DNA of 64,000 nt from Salinibacterium sp. dk2585 (lineage in GTDB: Bacteria; Actinomycetota; Actinomycetes; Actinomycetales; Microbacteriaceae). Positions 8,154-15,535 of the stretch are shown here, piece by piece. The notes under the pieces were generated by a model. It searched no databases, was not told the DNA's origin, and worked only from the letters and a program-made list of their open reading frames with translations. The DNA lies in assembly GCF_008001035.1 (NCBI RefSeq), contig NZ_CP042856.1, positions 2,666,001 through 2,730,000 on the forward strand, given 5' to 3'. Positions within the stretch are counted from its first letter, which is position 1. Each line of letters begins with the position of its first letter. The translations under genes were made by a program, and so were the position numbers.

Positions 8154-8555
8154 CTAGTCCCTCAGATCTTGCGCTTCCAGCGGATTTTGCGCCCACCTGT
8201 TGATCGTGCTCGCAGCAACTCCCAGATACCGAGCGACGTCGCGCTGCGAAAGCCCAGCATGTAGGGCATATTCAGCGATCGCACGCTCGGTGTACTCGTA
8301 GCTTCGACGGAATCGCTTCAATCCCGAGAGTGTCCGGATTAGGACCGCCTCTTGCCGGCGCTCCAGCTCCTCCGCAAAGTCCTCCGGCCAGCCGTGCTCC
8401 TCAGCCTGTCGGATCTCTCGCTTTAGATCCGCGGCCTCCGCTCGCTGACCGACAGTCGCGAGCACCTCGGCGAGATCCTCAATGACCATGCCGAGCTGGT
8501 TGAAGGACACTTCCTCGCGCGCGAGCATCGGCGCTTCCTCGTGGCGTTCCGTCAT
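8154..8555 (-). CDS. HTH regulator of the integrative element
   Basis: 133 residues from ATG 8555 (a longer form from ATG 8585 would begin inside the palindromic operator). The body is a charged helical region (residues 15-80); a C-terminal helix-turn-helix lies in GLSQRDVARYLGVAASTINR. Divergent from the integrase with two palindromes between them, it probably represses integrase and itself. Arrangement is like phage or AICE control genes. Start choice is unsure: both options have weak ribosome sites. Confidence 0.65.
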   Translation of the reverse strand: MTERHEEAPMLAREEVSFNQLGMVIEDLAEVLATVGQRAEAADLKREIRQAEEHGWPEDFAEELERRQEAVLIRTLSGLKRFRRSYEYTERAIAEYALHAGLSQRDVARYLGVAASTINRWAQNPLEAQDLRD

Positions 8556-8584
8556 GCCCGACAGCGTACCTCGCCGCACCGTCA

Positions 8585-8610
8585 TTGGTAGCGTTCGCGA
8601 ACGCTACCAA
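8585..8610. promoter_or_regulatory. Perfect 26-bp palindrome, operator
   Basis: The sequence is a perfect inverted repeat centred between 8597 and 8598, with half-site TTGGTAGCGTTCG. It lies at the 5' end of the HTH gene and upstream of integrase. A related imperfect copy is at 8646-8667. Paired operators in a divergent promoter region suggest binding by the element's own HTH protein. Confidence 0.6.
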
Positions 8611-8645
8611 AAGCGCTTGCATACCCTACCGCATGGCAGTACGGT

Positions 8646-8667
8646 GTTAGCGAACGCGAACGCTGAC
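8646..8667. promoter_or_regulatory. Second, imperfect operator copy
   Basis: 22 bp with outer half-sites GTTAGCG and CGCTGAC, matching the GGTAGCG / CGCTACC arms of the palindrome at 8585-8610, 60 bp away. It lies 18 bp before the integrase ATG, so occupancy would block integrase transcription or translation start. Confidence 0.5.
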
Positions 8668-8685
8668 GCACGCAAGGGAGAGCAG

Positions 8686-9711
8686 ATGGAACCCGATTGG
8701 GCCACCTTAGCTTCCCCTCACCGTGCCGTCACTGCCACAACCCTCGCGGAGTTCTACGAGCTGAATCGCGCCCTGACGGAAGACGGCTTGGTATCCAATG
8801 CTGTCGCAGCGTATCGGCGAGCATGGCGACTGCGACTCGACCCCTCGCTGGGTTCGGTTCCGCTTATCGACCTAGACCCACTCACAATCGCGCGAGCGCG
8901 CGCACTCTGGGATGGCAAGCCCTCAACGAAGCAGGATGCCCTTGCCCTGCTGTCGAAGGTTTTAGACCTCGCCGTCCTCGCCAACCTCATTCCCACAAAC
9001 GCCGCACGCTCGCTCCCCCGGTCGCGACACAAAGCCGAAGATGCGGATCCGGTGGCGCGCGCCCTTAGCGACAGACAGGTCGCTCGCATGCTCGAATTGA
9101 CCTCCTTTCATCCGTTCGGACAGCGTGCGCTCGCAGGTCTGACCTTCACCGGATTGCGACTCGGCGAACTGACCGGGCTGCGCTGGGAAGACTTGGATGA
9201 GGAACGCGGCATCATCACCGTCCGCCGCACGTTCTCCCCCAATGGCCACGGCAAACTCGAAGCGCGAGCCACTAAGAGCGGGCGCATTCGCTCAGTTCCG
9301 ATCATCGAAGACCTCCGCCCCTGGCTCGACGCGGCGAGGGAGGCTGGCTTCCCCTTCGTGTTCACCGGCGTGCGCGGCGGCCCTCTCGACAGCGGCAACC
9401 TCGCGCGGGCTGTGAAGTGGTTCGCGTTGCGCGACAGGATCGTCACATTCAGCGACGGCAGACCATTGCGCTTTCACGACCTGCGCCATACGTACCTCAC
9501 GCGCTTGGCGCGCCTTGGGATTCCACCTGCTCAACTACAGCGGATTGCAGGGCACGCCTCGATTACGACAACCGAGCTGTACACGCGTTCGTCCTCGATC
9601 GAGGCGGCGCTCGCGGTCAAGCAAACCGTTGACCGTCTGAGTCGTGAGGTCACTTTGGGAGGAGGTGAGTCAGCGGCAAACAACGGGTTTACCAGGGATT
9701 CTTCGTGGTAG
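8686..9711 (+). CDS. int: Tyrosine recombinase (integrase)
   Basis: 341 residues from ATG 8686, chosen for the ribosome site AAGGGAGAGC just upstream. An N-terminal SAM-like DNA-binding domain (about 10-110) precedes the catalytic domain with Arg158 (TGLRLGEL), a beta-hairpin Lys (ATKSGRIR), His264-Arg267 (HDLRHTY), His290 (GHAS) and nucleophile Tyr299 (ELYTR): the full R-K-H-R-H-Y set, so it looks active. Its last codon and TAG (9709-9711) lie inside tRNA-Met and the att core. It should integrate and excise the element at that tRNA; no excisionase was recognised. Confidence 0.92.
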   Translation: MEPDWATLASPHRAVTATTLAEFYELNRALTEDGLVSNAVAAYRRAWRLRLDPSLGSVPLIDLDPLTIARARALWDGKPSTKQDALALLSKVLDLAVLANLIPTNAARSLPRSRHKAEDADPVARALSDRQVARMLELTSFHPFGQRALAGLTFTGLRLGELTGLRWEDLDEERGIITVRRTFSPNGHGKLEARATKSGRIRSVPIIEDLRPWLDAAREAGFPFVFTGVRGGPLDSGNLARAVKWFALRDRIVTFSDGRPLRFHDLRHTYLTRLARLGIPPAQLQRIAGHASITTTELYTRSSSIEAALAVKQTVDRLSREVTLGGGESAANNGFTRDSSW

Positions 9712-9750
9712 CTGAGGCGGGATTCGAACCCGCGACCTCACGATTATGAG
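9705..9750 (-). repeat. Right attachment copy within tRNA-Met
   Basis: 46 bp identical to 6027-6072. It restores the CCA end, acceptor 3' strand, T arm and part of the anticodon arm of the intact tRNA-Met, and contains the integrase stop codon. Confidence 0.9.
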
Positions 9751-9782
9751 TCGTGCGCTCTCACCAACTGAGCTACTCAGCC
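9706..9782 (-). tRNA. tRNA-Met (anticodon CAT)
   Basis: 77 nt including an encoded CCA. Cloverleaf by eye: acceptor GGCTGAG pairing CTCAGCT (first pair G-U), anticodon loop CTCATAA in a CACGA/TCGTG stem, T loop GTTCGAATC. A CAT anticodon could also be the tRNA-Ile whose C34 becomes lysidine; Met is the likelier call. Host site of the integrative element. tRNA-Thr lies 34 bp upstream and is probably co-transcribed. Confidence 0.9.
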
Positions 9783-9816
9783 ACATGCCGACAGTGTCGC
9801 GAAACCCTGTCGATCG

Positions 9817-9888
<72 letters not shown>

Positions 9889-9991
9889 AAATCCCTGTGC
9901 GCGCACAAGGCAGCCCGTTCAGGCAACCGGTCTAGATTATCATCCCTGCGCCGGGAGCGAGAACACAGGGCCTCGGCGCCGGGCTGCGATC

Positions 9992-10285
9992 TTAGGCGGG
10001 ACGGTTCGCCTTGCCGTCGAGCCACAGCGTGTCTGAGTCGTCGCGGTGGGCGCCCGTCGAGCCGACGTGCTTGGCGTCGATCTGCGGCCCCTTCTTGATG
10101 ACGTGCACGAGCGCCATGCCGTGGCCGCGACCGAGGTCATACTCAGTCTTGAGCCACTGCAGGATGACGCCCGCCTTCACGGAAGGGTCGTCATACCCTT
10201 TGGCCTTCGCTACCTCGACGAGTTGCCGCGGGGTGAGCCCCGTCTTGTCTTCGATCGCGTCGAGGTACGCCTGGAATGACATCAT
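9992..10285 (-). CDS. DUF4287 domain-containing protein
   Basis: 97 residues with the DUF4287 pattern across the full length: FQAYLDAIEDKTGLTPRQLV, then KAKGYDDPSVKAGVILQWLK and YDLGRGHGMALVHVIKKG. Members are small soluble proteins, often beside START/SRPBCC or YdhG-like proteins; no activity is established. Start ATG at 10285 or the next codon. A monocistronic leftward gene. Confidence 0.82.
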   Translation of the reverse strand: MMSFQAYLDAIEDKTGLTPRQLVEVAKAKGYDDPSVKAGVILQWLKTEYDLGRGHGMALVHVIKKGPQIDAKHVGSTGAHRDDSDTLWLDGKANRPA

Positions 10286-10321
10286 CGTCTCCGTTCGGGT
10301 GAGGTTCGGGTGAGCCGCAGG

Positions 10322-11491
10322 CTACCGGAACGCAGGCACCCCTGTCACGGCCTGACCGAGGATGAGCGTGTGCACCTCGTCGGTGCCCTCATAGGTGCGC
10401 ACCGACTCGAGGTTGTTGGCATGCCGCAGCGGGGAGTGGTCGAGCGTGACGCCGTTGCCGCCGAAGATGGTGCGCGCCTCGCGGCAGATCGCGATCGCCT
10501 CACGCACGTTGCTGAGCTTTCCGAGCGAGATCTGCTCGGGGGTGAGGAGCCCAGCGTCCTTCAGCCGCCCAAGGTGCAGCGCCAGCAGGGTGCCCTTCTC
10601 GATCTCGACCGCCATGTTGGCGAGCTTCTCCTGGGTCAGCTGGTAGCCCGCGAGCGGCTTGCCGAACTGCTGCCGCTCGAGCGAGTACTCGAGCGCAGCA
10701 ATGAAGCTGTCGCGCGCCGCCCCCATCGCGCCCCAGACGATCCCGTACCGCGCCTCGTTGAGGCACGAGAACGGTGCCCGCAGGCCCCGCGCCTCGGGCA
10801 GCCGCGCCGACTCCGGCACGCGCACCTCGTCGAGTTCGATGTCGCACTGGATCGACGCGCGCATCGACAGCTTCGGCCCGATCGGCGTGGCGGTGAACCC
10901 CGGCGTGCCCGTCGGAATGATGAAGCCACGGATGCCCTCATCCGTGTTCGCCCAGATGATCGCCACCTGTGCGATCGACGCGAGGCCGATCCACCGTTTG
11001 GCGCCCGAGATGACCCAGTCGTCGCCATCGCGTCGGGCGAAGGTGGACATGCTGCTGGGGTCGCTGCCCGCCGTGGGTTCGGTGAGGCCGAAGCATCCGA
11101 TGACCTCACCGGCCGCCATGCGCGGCAGCAGCTCCTGCTTCTGCTCCTCGCTGCCCCACTTGTGGATCGCGCTCATGGCGAGCGAACCCTGCACGCTCAC
11201 GAAGGTGCGGATGCCCGAATCGCCCGCCTCCAGCTCGAAGGCCGCGAGCCCGTACTCGACCGCGCTGCGGCCCGGGCATCCGTAGCCCTTGAGCCAGGCG
11301 CCCAGCACCCCCAGCTCGCCGAGCTCGGGCACGATCTCGGCCGGGAACACCCCCTCGGCGAACCAGCGGCCGATGTTGGGGCGGATGCGCGCGGCGACGT
11401 AGTCGCGCACCTCCTCGCGGAAGGCGCGCTCCTCATCGCTCAGCAGCGAGTCGATCGCGAGCAGGTCGTGGGCGGCGGACGGCAATGTCAT
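10322..11491 (-). CDS. Acyl-CoA dehydrogenase, glutaryl-CoA dehydrogenase-like
   Basis: 389 residues covering the complete acyl-CoA dehydrogenase fold: N-terminal helices (LSDEERAFREEVRDYV), flavin motif CFGLTEPTAGSDPSSM, WISG-type strand (VISGAKRWIG) and C-terminal RTYEGTDEVHTLILG carrying the candidate catalytic Glu. FAD-dependent alpha,beta-oxidation of an acyl-CoA in the cytoplasm; the TEP-AGSDP and C-terminal signatures are closest to GcdH, which also decarboxylates glutaryl-CoA. The SDR gene 45 bp upstream reads the same way, so the two may be one transcript. Confidence 0.87.
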   Translation of the reverse strand: MTLPSAAHDLLAIDSLLSDEERAFREEVRDYVAARIRPNIGRWFAEGVFPAEIVPELGELGVLGAWLKGYGCPGRSAVEYGLAAFELEAGDSGIRTFVSVQGSLAMSAIHKWGSEEQKQELLPRMAAGEVIGCFGLTEPTAGSDPSSMSTFARRDGDDWVISGAKRWIGLASIAQVAIIWANTDEGIRGFIIPTGTPGFTATPIGPKLSMRASIQCDIELDEVRVPESARLPEARGLRAPFSCLNEARYGIVWGAMGAARDSFIAALEYSLERQQFGKPLAGYQLTQEKLANMAVEIEKGTLLALHLGRLKDAGLLTPEQISLGKLSNVREAIAICREARTIFGGNGVTLDHSPLRHANNLESVRTYEGTDEVHTLILGQAVTGVPAFR

Positions 11492-11536
11492 ACGGCCGAG
11501 GGTAGCGGGCCCGGGTTCAATACGGCCCGGACGACC

Positions 11537-12454
11537 CTAGTCACGCCGCTGCTCATCCTCACGTTCCATGCGCGCGCGCACCCCGCCGTCAATGCCGGTC
11601 GTGCCGGTCATCGGCTGGTGCAGGGCGCCGGACGTCGCGGGCACCGGCGTGCCCTTCTCGAATGTCTCGCGGCTGATGAGGTCGGCCGAGACCTTCTCCG
11701 TCAGGTGCGGGAACAGCATGTGCGAGATCCTGCCGCCCTTGCCCTTCGGCCCGACCGCGCGTTCCTTGGCGTCGATGCAGGTGTCGATGATCGCCTCGAC
11801 GACGATCTCGGGGCCGTCGACCGCGACCATGCGCGGCGCGTGGCCCGTGTAGTTGGCGGAGTGGCTCCACCAGGGGGTGTCGATCGCCCACGGCAGCACC
11901 GCGCCGACGCGGATGTCGTCGAGTTCCGCGATCCGCAGTTCCTCCCGCAGCGCGCGGGTGAGGCTCAGCACGCCGGCCTTGGATGCAGCGTAGGTGTTCT
12001 GCAGGGCGAGCGGCACCTCACTGTCGATCGACGCGATGTTCACCAGCGTGCCGTGCCCCTGCCCCCGGAACAGGTTCAGGGCCACGTGCGAACCATTGAT
12101 CACGCCCTTGAGCGTGATGTCGACGACGCGCGAGTGGTCTTCGATGGGGATGTCCCAGAAGAAGCCCATCGCCCCGATGCCGGCGTTGTTGACCCACACG
12201 TCGACGGAACCGAAGCGTTGCACCGCGGCATCCGCCAAGTGCCGCATGTCGTCGTACGAGGTGACGTCTGCCGTCACCGGCAGGGCACGCTCGCCCAGTT
12301 CGGCGGCGAGCGCCTCGACGACCTCACCGCGGCGGGCCGCCAGCACGACATTCGCCCCGAGCTCCACGAGCGCGATCGCGGCGCCGCGCCCGAAACCGCT
12401 CGACGCCCCCACCATCACCACGGTCTTGCCTGCGAGATCCTCTTTGCGCGACAT
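11537..12454 (-). CDS. SDR family oxidoreductase
   Basis: 305 residues with the classical short-chain dehydrogenase landmarks: cofactor loop GASSGFGRG near 17-25, DVWVNNAGIG, a catalytic Ser region (NIASIDSE) and the active-site YAASKAG. The Arg residues after strand 2 (LAARRGE) suggest NADP(H). A 60-residue C-terminal extension follows the Rossmann domain. Substrate unknown. Upstream of, and collinear with, the acyl-CoA dehydrogenase; divergent from the alpha-glucosidase. Confidence 0.85.
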   Translation of the reverse strand: MSRKEDLAGKTVVMVGASSGFGRGAAIALVELGANVVLAARRGEVVEALAAELGERALPVTADVTSYDDMRHLADAAVQRFGSVDVWVNNAGIGAMGFFWDIPIEDHSRVVDITLKGVINGSHVALNLFRGQGHGTLVNIASIDSEVPLALQNTYAASKAGVLSLTRALREELRIAELDDIRVGAVLPWAIDTPWWSHSANYTGHAPRMVAVDGPEIVVEAIIDTCIDAKERAVGPKGKGGRISHMLFPHLTEKVSADLISRETFEKGTPVPATSGALHQPMTGTTGIDGGVRARMEREDEQRRD

Positions 12455-12563
12455 TCGGGCACCCTCCTCCTGAGCCTTCGGCCGAGCGGATGCCCCGCCG
12501 TGCGCGCGACGGTAGGCCCCGATCCTCCGCGGCAGCCGTGAAACCGCGACGAGAACGCGGCGA

Positions 12564-12581
12564 GATGCAAGCGCTTACATC
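12564..12581. promoter_or_regulatory. LacI-family operator before the alpha-glucosidase
   Basis: An 18-bp near-perfect palindrome with core AAGCGCTT flanked by GATG and CATC arms (one mismatched pair). This is the classical form for LacI/GalR regulators. It lies about 28 bp before the GH13 start, so binding would repress the gene until a sugar inducer is present. The LacI regulator at 21148 is one possible partner but is not adjacent. Confidence 0.6.
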
Positions 12582-12609
12582 TTGGAGGTGTCTCGGTTAT
12601 GGTGTGCCC

Positions 12610-14304
12610 ATGGCCACCGAGATCACCGCCACTACAGGCACGCACACAACCGGGACCGAATGGTGGCGCAGTGCCGTCATCTACCAGATCTACCCGCGTT
12701 CCTTCGCGGATGCCACGGGCGACGGCCTCGGCGACCTGCCCGGCATCACCAACCGCATCGAGTCACTCGCCGAGCTCGGCATCGACGCCATCTGGCTCTC
12801 CCCCTTCTTCACCTCGCCCCAGAATGACGCGGGCTACGACGTCGCCGACTACTGCAACGTCGACCCCATCTTTGGCACCCTGGACGACTTCGACCGGATG
12901 CTCGAAGAAGCGCACTCGCGAGGCATCCGCGTCATCGTCGACCTCGTGCCCAACCACTCCTCCGACCAGCACCGCTGGTTCCAGGAGGCACTCGCCGCCG
13001 GGCCCGGATCGGAGGAGCGGGCGCGCTACATCTTCCGCGAGGGCCGGGGCGAGAACGGTGAGCTGCCGCCCAATAACTGGGAGTCGGTCTTCGGCGGACC
13101 CGCCTGGACCCGCATCACTGAGGCAGACGGCACGCCCGGCCAGTGGTACCTCCACCTCTTCGACTCCAGCCAGCCCGACTTCGACTGGAACAACCGCTGG
13201 GTGCACGAGCAGTTCCTCGACATCCTGCGCTTCTGGCTCGACCGTGGCGTCGACGGGTTCCGCGTGGATGTCGCCCACGGGCTCGTGAAGGAAGACGGCC
13301 TGCCCGACTGGACCCCGCCCGCCGAGAGCAACAGCATGGGCGGCGGCCTCGAGGACCGCGCGGCGGAGGTGGCGCTCTCGCCCTATTGGGCGCAAGAGGG
13401 CGTGCACGAGATCTACCGCGAGTGGCGTGAGCTGCTCGACACCTATGAGGGCGAGCGCGTGCTGTGCGCCGAGGCGTGGGTCGACCCGCTCCAGAAGCTG
13501 GCCAAGTGGGTACGCTCCGACGAGATGCACCAGGCCTTCAACTTCGGCTACCTCGAGACAAAGTGGGACGCATCCGCCCTCCGCACCGTCATCGACGACT
13601 CCTTCGAGGCGTTCCACGGCGTCGGGGCGCCCAGCACCTGGGTGCTCAGCAACCACGACGTCGTGCGCCACGCGAGCCGCCTCGCCGTCACGGCTGACAA
13701 CCCGCAGGGCGACGGCCTCGGTCCGAAGTCCAAGGGCCTGCCCGACCCCGTCGTCGGCCTGCGTCGGGCCCGCGCCGCCACCGCGCTCATGCTCGCGCTG
13801 CCCGGCAGTGCCTACATCTACCAGGGCGAGGAACTCGGCCTGCCCGAAGTCATCGACCTGCCCGACGAGGCCCGTCAAGACCCGACCTGGCACCGCACCA
13901 ACGGCGAGCGCTACGGACGAGACGGATGCCGCGTGCCTATCCCCTGGGAAGCAGACGCCCCCGCCGCGGGCTTCAACACGACGGGCGAGAGTTGGCTCCC
14001 GCAGCCGCCCGGGTGGGGCGCCTTCGCGCGTGACCAGCAGCGCGGCGTCGAGGGATCCACGCTCGAGTTCTACCGCCGCGCACTCGCACTGCGCAAGGAG
14101 CACAACGTGGGGCTCGGCTCATTCTCATGGCTGCAGCATGACGAGCCGGACGTGCTGGCATTCCGCACCGAGGACCTCACGATCGTGGCGAATACGGGCT
14201 CAACGCCCGTGCCGCTGCCGGAAGGCGCGAAGGTGCTGCTCGCATCCGGAGACCTCGATGACGACACCCTGCCGGGAGACACGACGGTCTGGCTCGCAAG
14301 CTGA
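12610..14304 (+). CDS. GH13 alpha-glucosidase
   Basis: 564 residues from ATG 12610 (in-frame GTG 12604 is an alternative nearer GGAGG at 12584-12588). The TIM barrel shows IYQIYPRSFADATGDGLGDL, GYDVADYCNVD, nucleophile region GFRVDVAHG, acid/base CAEAWV and transition-state Asp in LSNHDVVRH. This is the oligo-1,6-glucosidase/alpha-glucosidase group, releasing glucose from malto- or isomalto-oligosaccharides; no signal peptide, so cytoplasmic. Likely sugar-induced through the operator at 12564. Confidence 0.92.
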   Translation: MATEITATTGTHTTGTEWWRSAVIYQIYPRSFADATGDGLGDLPGITNRIESLAELGIDAIWLSPFFTSPQNDAGYDVADYCNVDPIFGTLDDFDRMLEEAHSRGIRVIVDLVPNHSSDQHRWFQEALAAGPGSEERARYIFREGRGENGELPPNNWESVFGGPAWTRITEADGTPGQWYLHLFDSSQPDFDWNNRWVHEQFLDILRFWLDRGVDGFRVDVAHGLVKEDGLPDWTPPAESNSMGGGLEDRAAEVALSPYWAQEGVHEIYREWRELLDTYEGERVLCAEAWVDPLQKLAKWVRSDEMHQAFNFGYLETKWDASALRTVIDDSFEAFHGVGAPSTWVLSNHDVVRHASRLAVTADNPQGDGLGPKSKGLPDPVVGLRRARAATALMLALPGSAYIYQGEELGLPEVIDLPDEARQDPTWHRTNGERYGRDGCRVPIPWEADAPAAGFNTTGESWLPQPPGWGAFARDQQRGVEGSTLEFYRRALALRKEHNVGLGSFSWLQHDEPDVLAFRTEDLTIVANTGSTPVPLPEGAKVLLASGDLDDDTLPGDTTVWLAS

Positions 14305-14311
14305 GTTCCTC

Positions 14312-14413
14312 GCGGGTTGAGTAACGCGGTTCGCTCGTTGGCAATCGCGCCAGCGATTGCGCGAACCGCGCCGACCGAGCCTGCGAGGGAGGAAAACGAG
14401 CGTACCGAAACCG
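14312..14413. repeat. Split copy of GGGTTGAGTA...CGTA-CGAAACC repeat family
   Basis: Left boundary GCGGGTTGAGTAACGC and right boundary GAGCGTACCGAAACCGG match the ends of the compact copy in menD (35092-35126), with an internal inverted repeat (GCGGTTCGC... GCGAACCGC) between. It fills the gap between the convergent alpha-glucosidase and M23 genes, so it may also act as a terminator. Confidence 0.55.
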
Positions 14414-14416
14414 GGG

Positions 14417-15337
14417 CTAGTTCGCGTTGGCCTTGAGCCAGGCGAAGGGGTCGATCGGCGTGCCGTCGGCGTGGATCTCGAGGTGGAGGTGCGCGCCCGT
14501 CGAGGCCCCAGTGCTGCCGACCGCGCCGACTACCGTGCCGACCGCGACCGGCTGGCCCGCCGCCACCTGGATCGAACCCCACGCGAGGTGAGCGTAGATG
14601 CTCTGGATGCGCTGCCCGTTGACGACGTGGTCGATGATCACGTGGTTGCCGAGTCCGCCGCCGTCGAGCTTGACGGCGCTGACCACGCCCTCGGTGATGG
14701 CCTGGACAGGAACACCAGCGCCAGGCGTGAAGTCAACGCCGAGGTGGTAGGTCGAGCAGTAGGAGCAGGCCGCCCGGGGTCCGAAGCCGTAAGAGATGGG
14801 CGCCGCGTGCACGAACGGCCACTGGATGCTTCCAGCAGGGTTGTTCGTGTAGCTGAAGTTCGCGGAGGTCGCGGGCCGCTGTGCAACGAAACGAACGGGC
14901 GGCACGTAGGCCTTGGCCGTGTAGCTGTCGCGGACGAGGTCGGTTGCCGCAGCATCCGCCGCCGCTGCGACGAGGCCGAGCGACTGCACGTCGTTCTCGG
15001 CGACCTCGGTGGAGCTGAGCGACGAGGCCTCTGCCTGGGGCGCAAGACTCGTGCCGGAGATCGAGGTGGAGACGAGCATGGCGGCGACACCAAACATCGC
15101 ACCCATGCTCATGAGGGTGTGCATGACATTGCGACCGCGAGACGGACCAGCCGAAGCATCCCGACCCTTCGGCCGCAGGCCCGCACGGGCCTTCGTGGCG
15201 GCAACGGGTGCGACGGTCGCGACCGGCTCGCGTGCCGCCCGAATCGCGGGGGCCACCGACCTGCGCTGCGAACGACGCTCCTGCTCGCGCGCCTCGCGAC
15301 GGCTCGACGGCACGTGGCCGTCTTCGGTTCGGGTCAT
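14417..15337 (-). CDS. M23 family metallopeptidase (first of a tandem pair)
   Basis: 306 residues from ATG 15337, chosen for AGGAGAAC 8 nt upstream. A basic N-terminus is followed by a membrane segment (HTLMSMGAMFGVAAMLVSTSI, about 92-112), an Ala-rich spacer and a C-terminal lysostaphin-type peptidase domain with YHLGVDFTPGAG, HVIIDH and HLHLEIH zinc and catalytic histidines. It should face outward and cut peptidoglycan cross-bridges during growth or division. Highly similar to the next gene upstream; both end in WLKANAN. CSYCSTYHLG includes a cysteine pair not typical of M23. Confidence 0.87.
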   Translation of the reverse strand: MTRTEDGHVPSSRREAREQERRSQRRSVAPAIRAAREPVATVAPVAATKARAGLRPKGRDASAGPSRGRNVMHTLMSMGAMFGVAAMLVSTSISGTSLAPQAEASSLSSTEVAENDVQSLGLVAAAADAAATDLVRDSYTAKAYVPPVRFVAQRPATSANFSYTNNPAGSIQWPFVHAAPISYGFGPRAACSYCSTYHLGVDFTPGAGVPVQAITEGVVSAVKLDGGGLGNHVIIDHVVNGQRIQSIYAHLAWGSIQVAAGQPVAVGTVVGAVGSTGASTGAHLHLEIHADGTPIDPFAWLKANAN

Positions 15338-15458
15338 GAAAGGTGTTCTCCTACGCGCAGTGCATCGGGATTTCTCACTGCTGTACTGAACGCCCCGGGG
15401 AACGCGGGCGCTTTGTAACGGATTCATAAACCCTAACGCACGCGGGATATCAAGCGGA

Positions 15459-15474
15459 ACCCCCTTCTGGGGGT
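15459..15474 (-). terminator. Hairpin between the two M23 genes
   Basis: ACCCCC, TTCT loop, GGGGGT: a perfect 6-bp stem 62 nt past the stop of the upstream M23 gene, followed on the minus strand by TTCCGCTTG, a weak T-rich tail. Separates the two paralogous transcripts. Confidence 0.5.
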
Positions 15475-15535
15475 GTTTCGTTACCGGCGGTTCAGTGCGT
15501 GTTCATGCACTCCGCGCCAGCCGGCGTGTCCCGGG

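Larger units (their letters stand above)
6027..9750 (+). mobile_element. Integrative element in tRNA-Met (about 3.7 kb)
   Basis: Bounded by a perfect 46-bp direct repeat (6027-6072 and 9705-9750) equal to the 3' part of tRNA-Met, the normal att site of tyrosine integrases. Between them lie a RepSA-like HUH initiator, a three-CxxC mini-protein, an unknown membrane protein, an HTH regulator and the integrase, which points at the tRNA. Rep plus Int without Xis, Tra or capsid genes suggests a minimal rolling-circle integrative element, or the stripped remnant of an AICE or phage satellite. One unit spans 3678 bp. The tRNA stays intact because the element supplies the 3' end. Confidence 0.85.

Noticed and set aside
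8609-8624. AAAAGCGCTTGCAT as a LacI operator in the element
   Set aside because: Resembles the AAGCGCTT core but lacks a symmetric flank and lies next to stronger palindromes.
10310-12541. 743-codon plus-strand frame
   Set aside because: Mirror of the acyl-CoA dehydrogenase and SDR genes, with shadow composition (His, Arg, Asp) and no homology.
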